Under the pieces are notes generated by a model, which was given only the letters and a program-made list of their open reading frames with translations, was not told where the DNA came from and did not search any database. Shown piece by piece: positions 52,101 to 60,908 of a stretch of 64,000 bases of DNA. Position 1 is the first letter of the stretch; the number at the start of each line of letters is the position of its first letter. Origin of the DNA: DASSTJ01 sp035707965 (GTDB lineage Bacteria; Actinomycetota; Actinomycetes; Actinomycetales; Angustibacteraceae); the NCBI GenBank assembly GCA_035707965.1, contig DASSTJ010000069.1:1-64000 (forward strand). Direction: 5' to 3'. Made by a program: the position numbers and the translations under genes.

Positions 52101-52904
52101 TCAGCGGCCCTCGAACGAGGCCCTGCCCGGCCCGTGCTCCACGAACGAGGCCATGCCGGTCGCGCGGTCCGCGGTGGCGAAGAGCCCGGAGAACTGCATG
52201 CGCTCGATCTCGAGGCCCGTGTCGAGGTCGACCTCGAGGCCGCGGTCGATCGCCTCCTTGGCGGCCCGCAGCGCGTAGGCCGGGCCGCCGACGTAGCGGC
52301 GCACGAGGTCGCAGGCCGCACCGTAGACGTCGTCCGGCGCGACGACCCGGTCGACCAGGCCGATCTGCAGCGCCTCGGCGGCCTCGACGAAGCGGCCGGA
52401 GAAGACGAGGTCCTTGGCACGTGACGGCCCGATGAGGCGAGGCAGCCGCTGGGTTCCGCCGGCCCCCGGGATGATCCCGAGCAGGATCTCGGGCTGGCCC
52501 ACCTTGACGTTGTCGCCGCAGACGCGGAAGTCGCAGCAGAGGGCGAGCTCCATCCCGCCGCCGAGTGCGTAGCCGGTGATCGCCGCCACCGTGGGCTTGG
52601 AGATGCGCGCGACGGCCGTGAACGCCGACTGCAGCGCGCCGGACCGGTCGACCATGTCGGTGTACGACATGTCCTGCATCTCTTTGATGTCCGCGCCGGC
52701 GGCGAACACCTTCTCGCCGCCGTAGACGACGACCGCGTGGACGTCGCGCCGGGCCGTGGCCTCGGACGCCGCCGCCCGCAGCTCCTCCTGCACCTGCGCG
52801 TTGAGGGCGTTCATCGGCGGCCGCTCGAGCCGGATGGTGCCGATGCCGTCAGCGACCTCCAGCCGCACGAACTCCGGCGTCGCCACGTGGGCCGCGTCAG
52901 ACAT
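52101..52904 (-). CDS. Enoyl-CoA hydratase/isomerase family protein
   Basis: This 267-aa crotonase has the oxyanion-hole segments FAAGADIKEM and GYALGGGMELALCCDFR, and both catalytic glutamate regions (GGGMELAL and PEILLGIIPGAGGTQRLPR). These are typical of true enoyl-CoA hydratases that hydrate trans-2-enoyl-CoA in beta-oxidation. It overlaps the YbjN gene by 8 bp and abuts the methyltransferase gene, forming a four-gene operon with the acyltransferase. Confidence 0.93.
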   Translation of the reverse strand: MSDAAHVATPEFVRLEVADGIGTIRLERPPMNALNAQVQEELRAAASEATARRDVHAVVVYGGEKVFAAGADIKEMQDMSYTDMVDRSGALQSAFTAVARISKPTVAAITGYALGGGMELALCCDFRVCGDNVKVGQPEILLGIIPGAGGTQRLPRLIGPSRAKDLVFSGRFVEAAEALQIGLVDRVVAPDDVYGAACDLVRRYVGGPAYALRAAKEAIDRGLEVDLDTGLEIERMQFSGLFATADRATGMASFVEHGPGRASFEGR

Positions 52905-53361
52905 CGCTCTCGTTCCCCGCGTCGCCGGTGATCTCGGCGAGCGCGTCGTGCCACAGGTTCACCGCGGTGAGCACCAGGTCGAGCGACATCGGCACGATCT
53001 GCCGCAAGGGGGTGTCCGCCGTCACGACGTGCTCGGCGGACACGACGAGGATGTCGTCGGCCAGGGTCGTCTTCGCCACCGTCAGTCTCGAGCTCACCGC
53101 GTTGCACGCCAGCAGCCGCGCCGTCTGGTCCGCCGTCACCGCGTCGCCGAGACGCCACTGGCCGAAGATCCGCAGGATCGAGACGGCGCCCTCCGCGCAG
53201 CGCAGGAAGAGCAGCTGGCCCTGCACCTTGACGGCGACGTCGCCGTCGGAGTCGATGTCGGGGCGGTAGCCCTCGTCCATGAGCACGTCGAGGACGCGGC
53301 CACGCAGCGGGTGCTCGTCGGCTGGCGGCGGGAAGTCGGGCAGCGAGGTCGGGTCGGTCAT
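52897..53361 (-). CDS. YbjN-domain protein
   Basis: This 154-aa protein has a YbjN/type III secretion chaperone-like alpha/beta fold: VLDVLMDEGYRPDIDSDGDVAVKVQGQLLFLRC, then LLACNAVSSRLTVAKTTLADDILVVSAEHVV. It has no signal or membrane segment. YbjN proteins are implicated in stress responses but have no defined biochemical role. ATG 53361 was chosen over a longer frame. It is the first gene of the operon with the enoyl-CoA hydratase, divergent from glgX 46 bp away. Confidence 0.82.
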   Translation of the reverse strand: MTDPTSLPDFPPPADEHPLRGRVLDVLMDEGYRPDIDSDGDVAVKVQGQLLFLRCAEGAVSILRIFGQWRLGDAVTADQTARLLACNAVSSRLTVAKTTLADDILVVSAEHVVTADTPLRQIVPMSLDLVLTAVNLWHDALAEITGDAGNESDV

Positions 53362-53407
53362 GGGTCCACGGTATCCGCGCCTCACGAGAGGCTGACACAC
53401 TGCACCG

Positions 53408-55645
53408 GTGCCCGAACGTCACGACCTGTCGTTCCGGGGCAGCGTGAGCGATGTGCGCCCTCGGCCGACCCCCCTGGACCCCGACACCGCTCCCCCGCTC
53501 GGAGTGCGGCTGCACGACGAGGGCGCCGACGTCGCCGTGTACGCGGGCCACGCGGACGCCGTCGACCTCTGCCTGTGGGACGCGGACGGCCACTACCGCG
53601 AGGTGACGCTGGACCACAGGGTCCACGGGGTGCACTTCGCGCGGGTGCCGGACGTCGCCCCGGGCGCGACCTACGGCTTTCGGGCGCGCGGCCCGTGGCG
53701 GCCGCGAGAGGGCCACCGCTACAACCCCGCCAAGCTGCTCCTCGACCCCTACGCCCGCGCCCTCACGGGCACGCTCCGCTGGAGCCCCGAGGTGTTCGGG
53801 CACGTGGTGGGCGACGACCTGCTCGGGGACGACACCGTCCCGGACGACCGCGACTCCGCCCCGTTCGTGCCCCGCGCGGTCGTGGTGGACGAGGGCTTCG
53901 ACTGGGGCGAGGACCGTTCGCCGTCCGTGCCGTGGTCGAGCACCGTGGTCTACGAGGCGCACGTGCGCGGCCTCACCCGCCTCCTCCCGCAGGTGCCGGA
54001 GCAGCTGCGCGGCACCTACGCGGGCCTCGCGCACCCCGCCACGCTCGACCACCTGGTCGGTCTGGGCGTCACGACGGTCGAGCTGATGCCCGTGCACGCG
54101 TTCGTCTCCGAGCCGGCGCTCGTCCGGCGGGGCCTGTCGAACTACTGGGGTTACAACACCCTGGGCTTCTTCGCTCCCCACGCGCCCTACGCGTCGGTGG
54201 ACGACCCGGCCGCGGTGCTCCGGGAGTTCAAGGGCATGGTGCGGCTGCTCCACGCCGCCGGCCTCGAGGTCGTCCTCGACGTCGTCTTCAACCACACGTG
54301 CGAGCAAGGCGTGGACGGGGCGACGCTCTCGTGGCGCGGCCTGGACTCCAGCGCCTACTACCGGCTCGACGGCAACGGCCGTGACGTCGACATGACCGGC
54401 TGCGGCAACACGCTCGACTTCGGCCACCCTCGGGTGGTCCAGCTCACGCTGGACTCGTTGCGCTACTGGGTCCGGGAGTGCCACGTCGACGGCTTCCGGT
54501 TCGACCTCGCGACCACGCTGGCGCGTGGACGTGACGGGCGGTTCGACGCCGACCACCCGTTCCTGGTCGCCCTGCGGACGGACCCGGTGCTCTCCCGCGT
54601 CAAGCTCGTCGCGGAGCCCTGGGACGTCGGGCCGGACGGCTGGCGCACCGGGCAGTTCCCGCCACCGCTCGGCGAGTGGAACGACCGCTACCGCGACGCC
54701 GTGCGCACGTTCTGGCTGCGCGACTCAGCGAGGGAGCTCCATGGGGAGCCGGCTCACGGCGTCCGCGAGGCGGCGACCCGGCTGGCCGGGTCCCAGGACC
54801 TGTTCGGTCAGCAGAACCGCGGACCGCTGTCCTCGGTGAACTACGTCGCCTCGCACGACGGCTTCACGCTCGCCGACCTCACCGCCTACGACCGCAAGCA
54901 CAACGAGGCGAACGGCGAGGACAACCACGACGGCCACGACGACGCGCGGTCCTGGAACCACGGCACCGAGGGTGCGTCGGACGACCCGGCGGTCGTGGTG
55001 TCACGCCACCGGTCGGTCCGCAACCTCCTGGGCACGCTTCTGCTGTCGACCGGCATCCCCATGATCACCGCCGGCGACGAGCTGGGCCGTACCCAGGCCG
55101 GCAACAACAACGCGTACTGCCAGGACAACCGGACGAGCTGGGTCGACTGGGACCTGCAGGCCTGGCAGCGCGACCTCCTCGCCACGACGCGCCACCTGCT
55201 GCGGCTGCGTCGCGAGCTGCCGACGCTGCGGTCGCGCTCGTTCTTCGACGGACGCCCCGTGCACGAGGACGGCACGACGGACCTGGCGTGGTTCGACGCG
55301 GCCGGCGCGCTCATGACGAGCAGCCGGTGGGAGGACAGCCGACGACGGGTGCTGCAGATGTTCGTGCACGGCGACGCGGCGCGCGCCACGTCCGGCGCAC
55401 CGGGCGACGCCACGACGGGCGACTCGCTCCTGCTGGTGCTCTGCGGCGCCGCCACCGACACGACCGTGACGCTGCCGGCACCGCCCTGGGGCTCGTCGTA
55501 CCTGCTGCTGTGGGACAGCGCGGAACCCGTCCCGGTGGAGCCGGAGTGCGGCGTGGACGGCGTGCAGTACGTCCGGGCGAGGTCGATGCGGCTCTACGCC
55601 GTCGACGCCCTGCCGGTCACCGCCGACGAGCCAGTGCGCGCGTGA
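53408..55645 (+). CDS. glgX: Glycogen debranching enzyme (GlgX/isoamylase type)
   Basis: This 745-aa GH13_11 enzyme has an N-terminal CBM48 domain (LGVRLHDEGADVAVYAGHADAV) and the catalytic barrel: VVFNHTCE, nucleophile Asp366 in DGFRFDLA, acid/base Glu403 in VAEPWDVG and Asp484 in VASHDGFTL. It hydrolyses alpha-1,6 branches in glycogen. The GTG start at 53408 lies 46 bp from the divergent YbjN gene. The 3' end overlaps the convergent GH1 gene by 29 bp. With GlgP at the window end it supports glycogen breakdown. Confidence 0.96.
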   Translation: MPERHDLSFRGSVSDVRPRPTPLDPDTAPPLGVRLHDEGADVAVYAGHADAVDLCLWDADGHYREVTLDHRVHGVHFARVPDVAPGATYGFRARGPWRPREGHRYNPAKLLLDPYARALTGTLRWSPEVFGHVVGDDLLGDDTVPDDRDSAPFVPRAVVVDEGFDWGEDRSPSVPWSSTVVYEAHVRGLTRLLPQVPEQLRGTYAGLAHPATLDHLVGLGVTTVELMPVHAFVSEPALVRRGLSNYWGYNTLGFFAPHAPYASVDDPAAVLREFKGMVRLLHAAGLEVVLDVVFNHTCEQGVDGATLSWRGLDSSAYYRLDGNGRDVDMTGCGNTLDFGHPRVVQLTLDSLRYWVRECHVDGFRFDLATTLARGRDGRFDADHPFLVALRTDPVLSRVKLVAEPWDVGPDGWRTGQFPPPLGEWNDRYRDAVRTFWLRDSARELHGEPAHGVREAATRLAGSQDLFGQQNRGPLSSVNYVASHDGFTLADLTAYDRKHNEANGEDNHDGHDDARSWNHGTEGASDDPAVVVSRHRSVRNLLGTLLLSTGIPMITAGDELGRTQAGNNNAYCQDNRTSWVDWDLQAWQRDLLATTRHLLRLRRELPTLRSRSFFDGRPVHEDGTTDLAWFDAAGALMTSSRWEDSRRRVLQMFVHGDAARATSGAPGDATTGDSLLLVLCGAATDTTVTLPAPPWGSSYLLLWDSAEPVPVEPECGVDGVQYVRARSMRLYAVDALPVTADEPVRA

Positions 55646-57047
55646 GCTGGCCGAACCACCGGAAGCTGTCCTTGGGGATCCGCTCCTGCGTGGCGTAGTC
55701 GACGTAGACCAACCCGAAGCGCTTGGCGTAGCCGAAGGACCACTCGAAGTTGTCGAGCAGCGACCAGCAGTAGTAGCCGCGGACGTCGACGCCGTCGGCG
55801 ACGGCGCCCGCCACAGCACGCAGGTGGTCGGCGAGGTAGCAGATGCGCTCGGCGTCGTGCACCTCGCCCGCCGGCGTCACGACGTCGTCGCACGCGCGGC
55901 CGTTCTCGGTGACGAGCACCGGCGGGAGGGCAGGATAGGTGTCCTTCAACCAACGGAGCAGACGGTGCAGGCCCTCGGCCTCCACCGGCCACCCCATGGC
56001 CGTCAGCTCCTCACCGGGGACGATGACGTCCTCGACTCCCACGTCGTCCGCCGTCCGCCGTGCCGGGTCCGGCTCGCGGTGCTCCGCGGCTCGGGCGCGG
56101 GTCGGGAAGTAGTAGTTCACCCCGAGGAAGTCGAGGGGCTGAGCGATCGTGGCGAGGTCCCCGGGGTGCAGGAACGCGAAGTCGGTCACGCCCCCGTAGA
56201 CCGCGTCAGCGAGGCCGGGGTACCGGCCCGCCAGCACCGGGTCGGTGAAGAGCAGGTTCGCGCGCAGCAGCGCACGGTCGGCGGCGGCGACGTCGGCGGG
56301 GTCGTCGGACGCCGGCGAGACCGGTTGCAGGTTGAGGGTGACGCCCACCTCGCGCGCACCGCCCGATCGCAGCACCTGTGTGGCGAGACCGTGGCCGAGC
56401 AGCAGGTGGTGCGCTGCCGCGAGAGCACCCCCACCTTCGCGAAGGCCCGGCGCGTGCCGACCGCTGGCGTAGCCGAGCATGGCCGAGCAGAACGGCTCGT
56501 TCAGCGTGATCCAGCGGCCTACGCGGTCACCCAACCGCTGCACGACGATCCGGCTGTAGTCCGCGAACCTGGCCGCCGTGTCGCGGTTGCGCCACCCACC
56601 GGCGTCTTCAAGGGGCTGTGGGAGGTCCCAGTGGTACAGGGTGATGGCGGGGCTGATGCCCTTGGCCAGCAACGCGTCCACCAGCCGGTCGTAGAAGTCG
56701 AGCCCTGCTGCGTTGGACGCACCGGACCCGGTGGGCTGCACCCGCGGCCAGGCCACGGAGAACCGGTAGCTGTCCACACCGAGGTCGCCCATGAGCGCGA
56801 CGTCCTCGAGGTAGCGGTGGTAGTGGTCGCACGCGACGTCGCCGGTGTCGCCGTTCGCGACCTTGCCCGGCGTGTGGCTGAACGTGTCCCAGATCGACGG
56901 CAGCCGGCCGTCCTCCGCGATGGCGCCCTCGATCTGGTACGACGCCGTGGCGACACCCAGCTCGAACCGGGGCGGCAGCAGCGCGGCCACCTCGGCGGCA
57001 CCCGTGACCGCTGTGCTGCGCTCCTGCCTCGAGCTGGTCCCGCCCAT
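55617..57047 (-). CDS. GH1 beta-glucosidase
   Basis: This 476-aa TIM-barrel glycosidase has the acid/base Glu184 in TLNEPFCSA and the nucleophile Glu381 in VTENG. FELGVATASYQIEGA and the C-terminal WSLLDNFEWSFGYAKRFGLVYVDY are GH1 signatures. There is no signal peptide, so it acts on imported disaccharides, probably cellobiose-like beta-glucosides. ATG 57047 shares a base with the upstream stop (TGATG). It is the last gene of the LacI-controlled uptake operon. Confidence 0.95.
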   Translation of the reverse strand: MGGTSSRQERSTAVTGAAEVAALLPPRFELGVATASYQIEGAIAEDGRLPSIWDTFSHTPGKVANGDTGDVACDHYHRYLEDVALMGDLGVDSYRFSVAWPRVQPTGSGASNAAGLDFYDRLVDALLAKGISPAITLYHWDLPQPLEDAGGWRNRDTAARFADYSRIVVQRLGDRVGRWITLNEPFCSAMLGYASGRHAPGLREGGGALAAAHHLLLGHGLATQVLRSGGAREVGVTLNLQPVSPASDDPADVAAADRALLRANLLFTDPVLAGRYPGLADAVYGGVTDFAFLHPGDLATIAQPLDFLGVNYYFPTRARAAEHREPDPARRTADDVGVEDVIVPGEELTAMGWPVEAEGLHRLLRWLKDTYPALPPVLVTENGRACDDVVTPAGEVHDAERICYLADHLRAVAGAVADGVDVRGYYCWSLLDNFEWSFGYAKRFGLVYVDYATQERIPKDSFRWFGQLTRALARRR

Positions 57048-59014
57048 CACTCGCTCTCCTCGCTCGCCGTCAGCTCCATGACCCTCACCCCGTAGGGCGG
57101 CAGCGCCACCACGCCGGGCGGGTCCGCGTCGTCCGCCAGCAGCGGCCGCAGACGGGCCCCGTCCTTCAGGGACGGCGTGACCGTGACAGGTTCGGCCGAC
57201 TCGCTGACGAACCAGACGAAGTGGCGTCCGTCGGCGTGCACGAGCCCGTCCACGAGCACGAGCGGGTTGTCGACCACCACACCGGCCCGCGCACCCGCGG
57301 CCTCAGCCAGCGCCGCGTACAGGCGCCAGGTGTCCTCCGGGTTGACCCGAGACCGGCACCGCGCCATGTGCTCGAGCGGGTAGGTGCAGAGGACCATCAG
57401 GCCGTCCCCGTGCCGCTTGGTGACGATCGCTGGTCGGCCGCGCGCGTCGCGCGCAGCGACGTCCCCGTCCGTGACGGTCACCGGGAGGTAGGAGCGCGCC
57501 TCCGGGCCGCCGGCCGCTGCCACGGTGAGGACGTCTCCCGCGCGCAGGCTGCCGAGGTCGCGCTCGAACGTCAGGTGCACGACGTCGTCCTCGATGGGCT
57601 CGGCGAGCCCGTACACGAGGGCGTTGCGAACGCCGAACAGCTCCTCCGTCCCGGTCCACCACGGGCCGCGCTGCACCGTCCCCTCCCCCGCGCAGTACGA
57701 CACGTAGACGACGGCGCCGGCCCGCGCCAGCTCACCCAGCCGTAGCCAGGACGGGCCGGTGAGCTGCTTCGTGGACGGCACCAGGTAGAGGCCGTAGCCG
57801 CCGGCGATCCCCTCGTCCTCCCGCACGAAGCCCGGTCTGAGTCCCGCCTCTCGCGCCGCCACGTGCGCCTGCTCGACCGCCCCCGCGACCAGCTGCCGGT
57901 CGAGCGGGTCGGTGAACGGGACGCCGCCGGAGAGGTAGGACGACACCACCAGCGCCGTGCGCGTCGGAAGCCGCCGGCAGCGCGTCACGTCCACGGCGTC
58001 GAGCACGCGGCGGAACGCGTCCATCTCGAGCAGCGACGACTTGGGCTGCCCGCGCGACGTCGTCAGGCCGAAGTGCAGCTCGAACGGGTGGTGCCGGTAC
58101 GGGTCCTGCTCGACCAGGGGGTCGAAGTCTGTGTTGTTCCAGGCGATCCAGCCCGTGGCGCCCCCGAGCAGGGACAGGTGCAGCTGCTGCCGGTAGTAGT
58201 GGCCGGCGTTCTCCTCGGACGCGAAGTCGCTCGACAGGCCGAACTCCTCGAGCACCACCGGCTTGCCGGCGACGGCCGCGAGCTCGCACTGCAGGGCCGA
58301 CTTCAGGTGCTGACGCACGACGTCCGACTCCATGCGGTACACGTGCGGCCCCACGAAGTCGACCAGCTCACCCAGCTCGCGGACCGAGAACCCGTTGTCC
58401 TCACCGGTGACCTCGATGCCCCACGCGCCGTCACCGACCCCGACCGGCTGGGCGCCGCCACCGGCACGGACGGCCTGGACGAGCAGCTCGGCCCAGGACG
58501 TCACGACGGACGTCGGCGCCGCGCCCCCGTAGATAGGCATCTCGTTGGTGAGCAGCCATCCTGCGACCGCGGGGTGGTCCTTCCACCTGCTCACGAGGGT
58601 CCGGACGTACCAGGCCTGCCGCGCCACCATCCAGGTGTCGCCGTACAGGTCGCGTCCACGGCGCCACACCGGGTCCCAGTTCTCACCTGACATGTGGCCC
58701 ACGACGAACGTCGGGAGGCATCCCATGCCGAGCTCGGCGTGCAGGTCCAGGAAGTCGTCGAACCGCTGCAGCTGCTCCTCGTCGAGGCGGTCGGGCTCCG
58801 GCATCACGTCCGGCCAGTACAGGAACGACCGCGTCGTCGTCACCCCGTGCTGCCGCAGCACCCCCAGCTCGGACCGCACGAGCGCGTGGTCGTAGTGCCG
58901 CCACATGAGCGGTCCGCCGCTACGCGACCAGAAGTTGGCGCCCAGCCAGGAGACCGGCGCGCCGCCGGAGCGCACGTGCGCGAACGGGCGTGCCGCTCCC
59001 CCGTCGTCGGGCAT
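57047..59014 (-). CDS. Clan GH-A glycoside hydrolase (GH5-like)
   Basis: This 655-aa protein has an N-terminal TIM barrel with the probable acid/base Glu158 in LLTNEMP and the nucleophile at Glu256 or Glu257 in VLEEFGL. Mannanase/cellulase-like features include GANFWSRSGGPLMWRHYD and WNNTDFD. A Rossmann-like middle part (LYLVPSTKQL) and a C-terminal beta domain resemble the layout of GH42-type enzymes. No signal peptide is seen, so it is intracellular. Beta-mannoside or beta-galactoside substrates are possible; I cannot choose. It lies 9 bp after the permease gene. Confidence 0.8.
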   Translation of the reverse strand: MPDDGGAARPFAHVRSGGAPVSWLGANFWSRSGGPLMWRHYDHALVRSELGVLRQHGVTTTRSFLYWPDVMPEPDRLDEEQLQRFDDFLDLHAELGMGCLPTFVVGHMSGENWDPVWRRGRDLYGDTWMVARQAWYVRTLVSRWKDHPAVAGWLLTNEMPIYGGAAPTSVVTSWAELLVQAVRAGGGAQPVGVGDGAWGIEVTGEDNGFSVRELGELVDFVGPHVYRMESDVVRQHLKSALQCELAAVAGKPVVLEEFGLSSDFASEENAGHYYRQQLHLSLLGGATGWIAWNNTDFDPLVEQDPYRHHPFELHFGLTTSRGQPKSSLLEMDAFRRVLDAVDVTRCRRLPTRTALVVSSYLSGGVPFTDPLDRQLVAGAVEQAHVAAREAGLRPGFVREDEGIAGGYGLYLVPSTKQLTGPSWLRLGELARAGAVVYVSYCAGEGTVQRGPWWTGTEELFGVRNALVYGLAEPIEDDVVHLTFERDLGSLRAGDVLTVAAAGGPEARSYLPVTVTDGDVAARDARGRPAIVTKRHGDGLMVLCTYPLEHMARCRSRVNPEDTWRLYAALAEAAGARAGVVVDNPLVLVDGLVHADGRHFVWFVSESAEPVTVTPSLKDGARLRPLLADDADPPGVVALPPYGVRVMELTASEESE

Positions 59015-59023
59015 GCCGTCGTC

Positions 59024-59866
59024 CTACTTGACCGCACCGGACGTGAGCCCGGCCACGAGGTACTTCTGCAGGAGCAGGAAACCCACGACGATCGGGACGC
59101 TGACGACGAGCGCGGCCGCCATGACCTGGTTCCAGTACACGTTGATCGCGGTGGAGTAGTTCTGCAGGCCGATGGACAACGTCTTGGTCGAGTCGTTGGT
59201 CATCTGCGAGGCGAAGAGGATCTCGCCCCAGGACGTCATGAAGGCGTAGACGGCGACGGCCACCACGCCGGGCCGTGCCGCCGGCAGCACGACGCGGAAG
59301 AGTGCGCCGACCGCTCGGCAGCCGTCCACGCGCGCCGCCTCGTCCAGGTCCCGCGGGATGCCCTCGAGGTAGCTGGCGAGCATCCAGATCGAGAACGGCA
59401 GCGAGAACGTCAGGTACGTGACGATCAGGCCCAGTCGCGTCTGGTACAGGAACGTGAAGCCGAGCTGCTTGTCGATGTTGACGAAGATGAGGAAGAGCGG
59501 GAGCAGGAAGAGGATGCCCGGGAACATCTGCGTCGACAGCACCGTGCTCGTGAACAGTCGGCGCCCGAAGAAGCGGTAGCGCGACACGGCGTAGGCGGCG
59601 AAGACCGCGACCAGCACGCTGAACACCGTGGCGATCGTGCACACGACGAGGCTGTTGACGAAGTACCGAGCCAGCGGAACCGTGCTCCAGATCTGGACGA
59701 ACGGCTCCAGGGTCGGGTGCGCCGGCCACCAGTGGAAGTCGCCCTGCACATCGCCCAACGGCTTGAGCGCGGACGTCAGCATGACGTACAGCGGCACGAG
59801 CGTGAACAGGCCGAGGACGGTTACCACGACGACCCGGAAGGCTGTGAACGAGCGGGGTTCACGCAC
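59024..59866 (-). CDS. Carbohydrate ABC transporter permease (MalG type)
   Basis: This 280-aa inner-membrane protein has six predicted helices and the EAA loop near residue 190 (YLEGIPRDLDEAARVDGCRAVGALF), which docks with the ATPase. GTG 59866 overlaps the preceding permease stop by 8 bp. It forms a CUT1-type importer with its neighbours. No ATPase gene is in the operon, so a shared MsiK-like ATPase is expected elsewhere in the genome. Confidence 0.95.
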   Translation of the reverse strand: MREPRSFTAFRVVVVTVLGLFTLVPLYVMLTSALKPLGDVQGDFHWWPAHPTLEPFVQIWSTVPLARYFVNSLVVCTIATVFSVLVAVFAAYAVSRYRFFGRRLFTSTVLSTQMFPGILFLLPLFLIFVNIDKQLGFTFLYQTRLGLIVTYLTFSLPFSIWMLASYLEGIPRDLDEAARVDGCRAVGALFRVVLPAARPGVVAVAVYAFMTSWGEILFASQMTNDSTKTLSIGLQNYSTAINVYWNQVMAAALVVSVPIVVGFLLLQKYLVAGLTSGAVK

Positions 59867-60836
59867 GGCGGTTCCTCCACGACGTCAGACCCAGGTACAG
59901 GCTGGTCACCACGAGCAGGAACAGGAGCAGCAGCACCGACATGGCGGAGCCCAGGCCGAAGTTCCAGTTCACGAAGGAGTTGCCGAAGATGTGGATCGAC
60001 ACGAGGTCCGCCGAGTGCGGCGGCGTGGCGCCGAAGAGCACGAACGGCGTGTTGAAGTCGTTGAACGTCCACAGGAACAGCATGAGGACGAGGACCCGGT
60101 TGACCGGACGCAGCAGCCCGAGGGTGATGTACCGCGCCTGCTGCCAGATGCCGGCGCCGTCCACCGCGGCAGCCTGGTAGATCTCGTCCGGGATCGACTG
60201 CATGCCGGCCATGATCATGAGGAACGCGAACGGCCAGGAGCGCCAGAGGGCGACGACCGCGGTCGAGACGAACGCGTTGTTGCCGATCAGCCAGAACGGC
60301 GGGTTGTCCAGCAGGTGCAGGTTCTCGACGAGCAGGTGGTTGAAGAGCCCGTTGTCACGCTGGAGCATGAAGCTCCAGGTGATGACGCCGGCGTAGATCG
60401 GCAGCGCGTACGGCACCAGGAACAGCGTGCGCAGGAAGCCGCGACCCCGAAAGCTCTGCTGCAGGACCAGCGCGGCTGACATGCCGAGAAGCCAGGAGAA
60501 GCCGACGACGAGGACCGTGTACACGCACGTGACGGTGAACGAGTGCAGCAAGCCCTTGCCGATCGGCCCGCTGAGGTCCAGGGCCACCTTGTAGTTGCCG
60601 AGGCCCGCGTATGGCGCGGCCGACCAGTTGGCGATGAAGAACTGCGTCAGCCGGATGAAGCTCATCCAGATGCCGACGAGCATCGGCACGATGTGGATCA
60701 GCAGCTCGAGCAGGATGGCCGGCAGGACGAGCAGGTACGGCGTCGCGCGCTGCCACGACAGACGGGGACGACGGCGGGCCGGTCGGCTGCTGCGCGCGGC
60801 CTCCTCGACCGGCACCTGGATGCTGGTCACGCTCAC
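59859..60836 (-). CDS. Sugar ABC transporter permease (MalF type)
   Basis: About 325 aa from GTG 60836 (ribosome-binding site GAGGAGGGA). It has six helices and the EAA-like loop QSIPDEIYQAAAVDGAGIWQQARYI. The N-terminal basic stretch SRPARRRPRLSWQRATPYLLVLPAILLE-type region leads into the first helix. It pairs with the MalG-type permease and the upstream binding protein. Confidence 0.95.
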   Translation of the reverse strand: MSVTSIQVPVEEAARSSRPARRRPRLSWQRATPYLLVLPAILLELLIHIVPMLVGIWMSFIRLTQFFIANWSAAPYAGLGNYKVALDLSGPIGKGLLHSFTVTCVYTVLVVGFSWLLGMSAALVLQQSFRGRGFLRTLFLVPYALPIYAGVITWSFMLQRDNGLFNHLLVENLHLLDNPPFWLIGNNAFVSTAVVALWRSWPFAFLMIMAGMQSIPDEIYQAAAVDGAGIWQQARYITLGLLRPVNRVLVLMLFLWTFNDFNTPFVLFGATPPHSADLVSIHIFGNSFVNWNFGLGSAMSVLLLLFLLVVTSLYLGLTSWRNRRA

Positions 60837-60908
60837 ACGTCCCTCCTCGCTCCGGGCCGCCACCCGGCCCGCGAGGCGGCGCGGGCCGGGGGCGGCGTCC
60901 AGGGACCG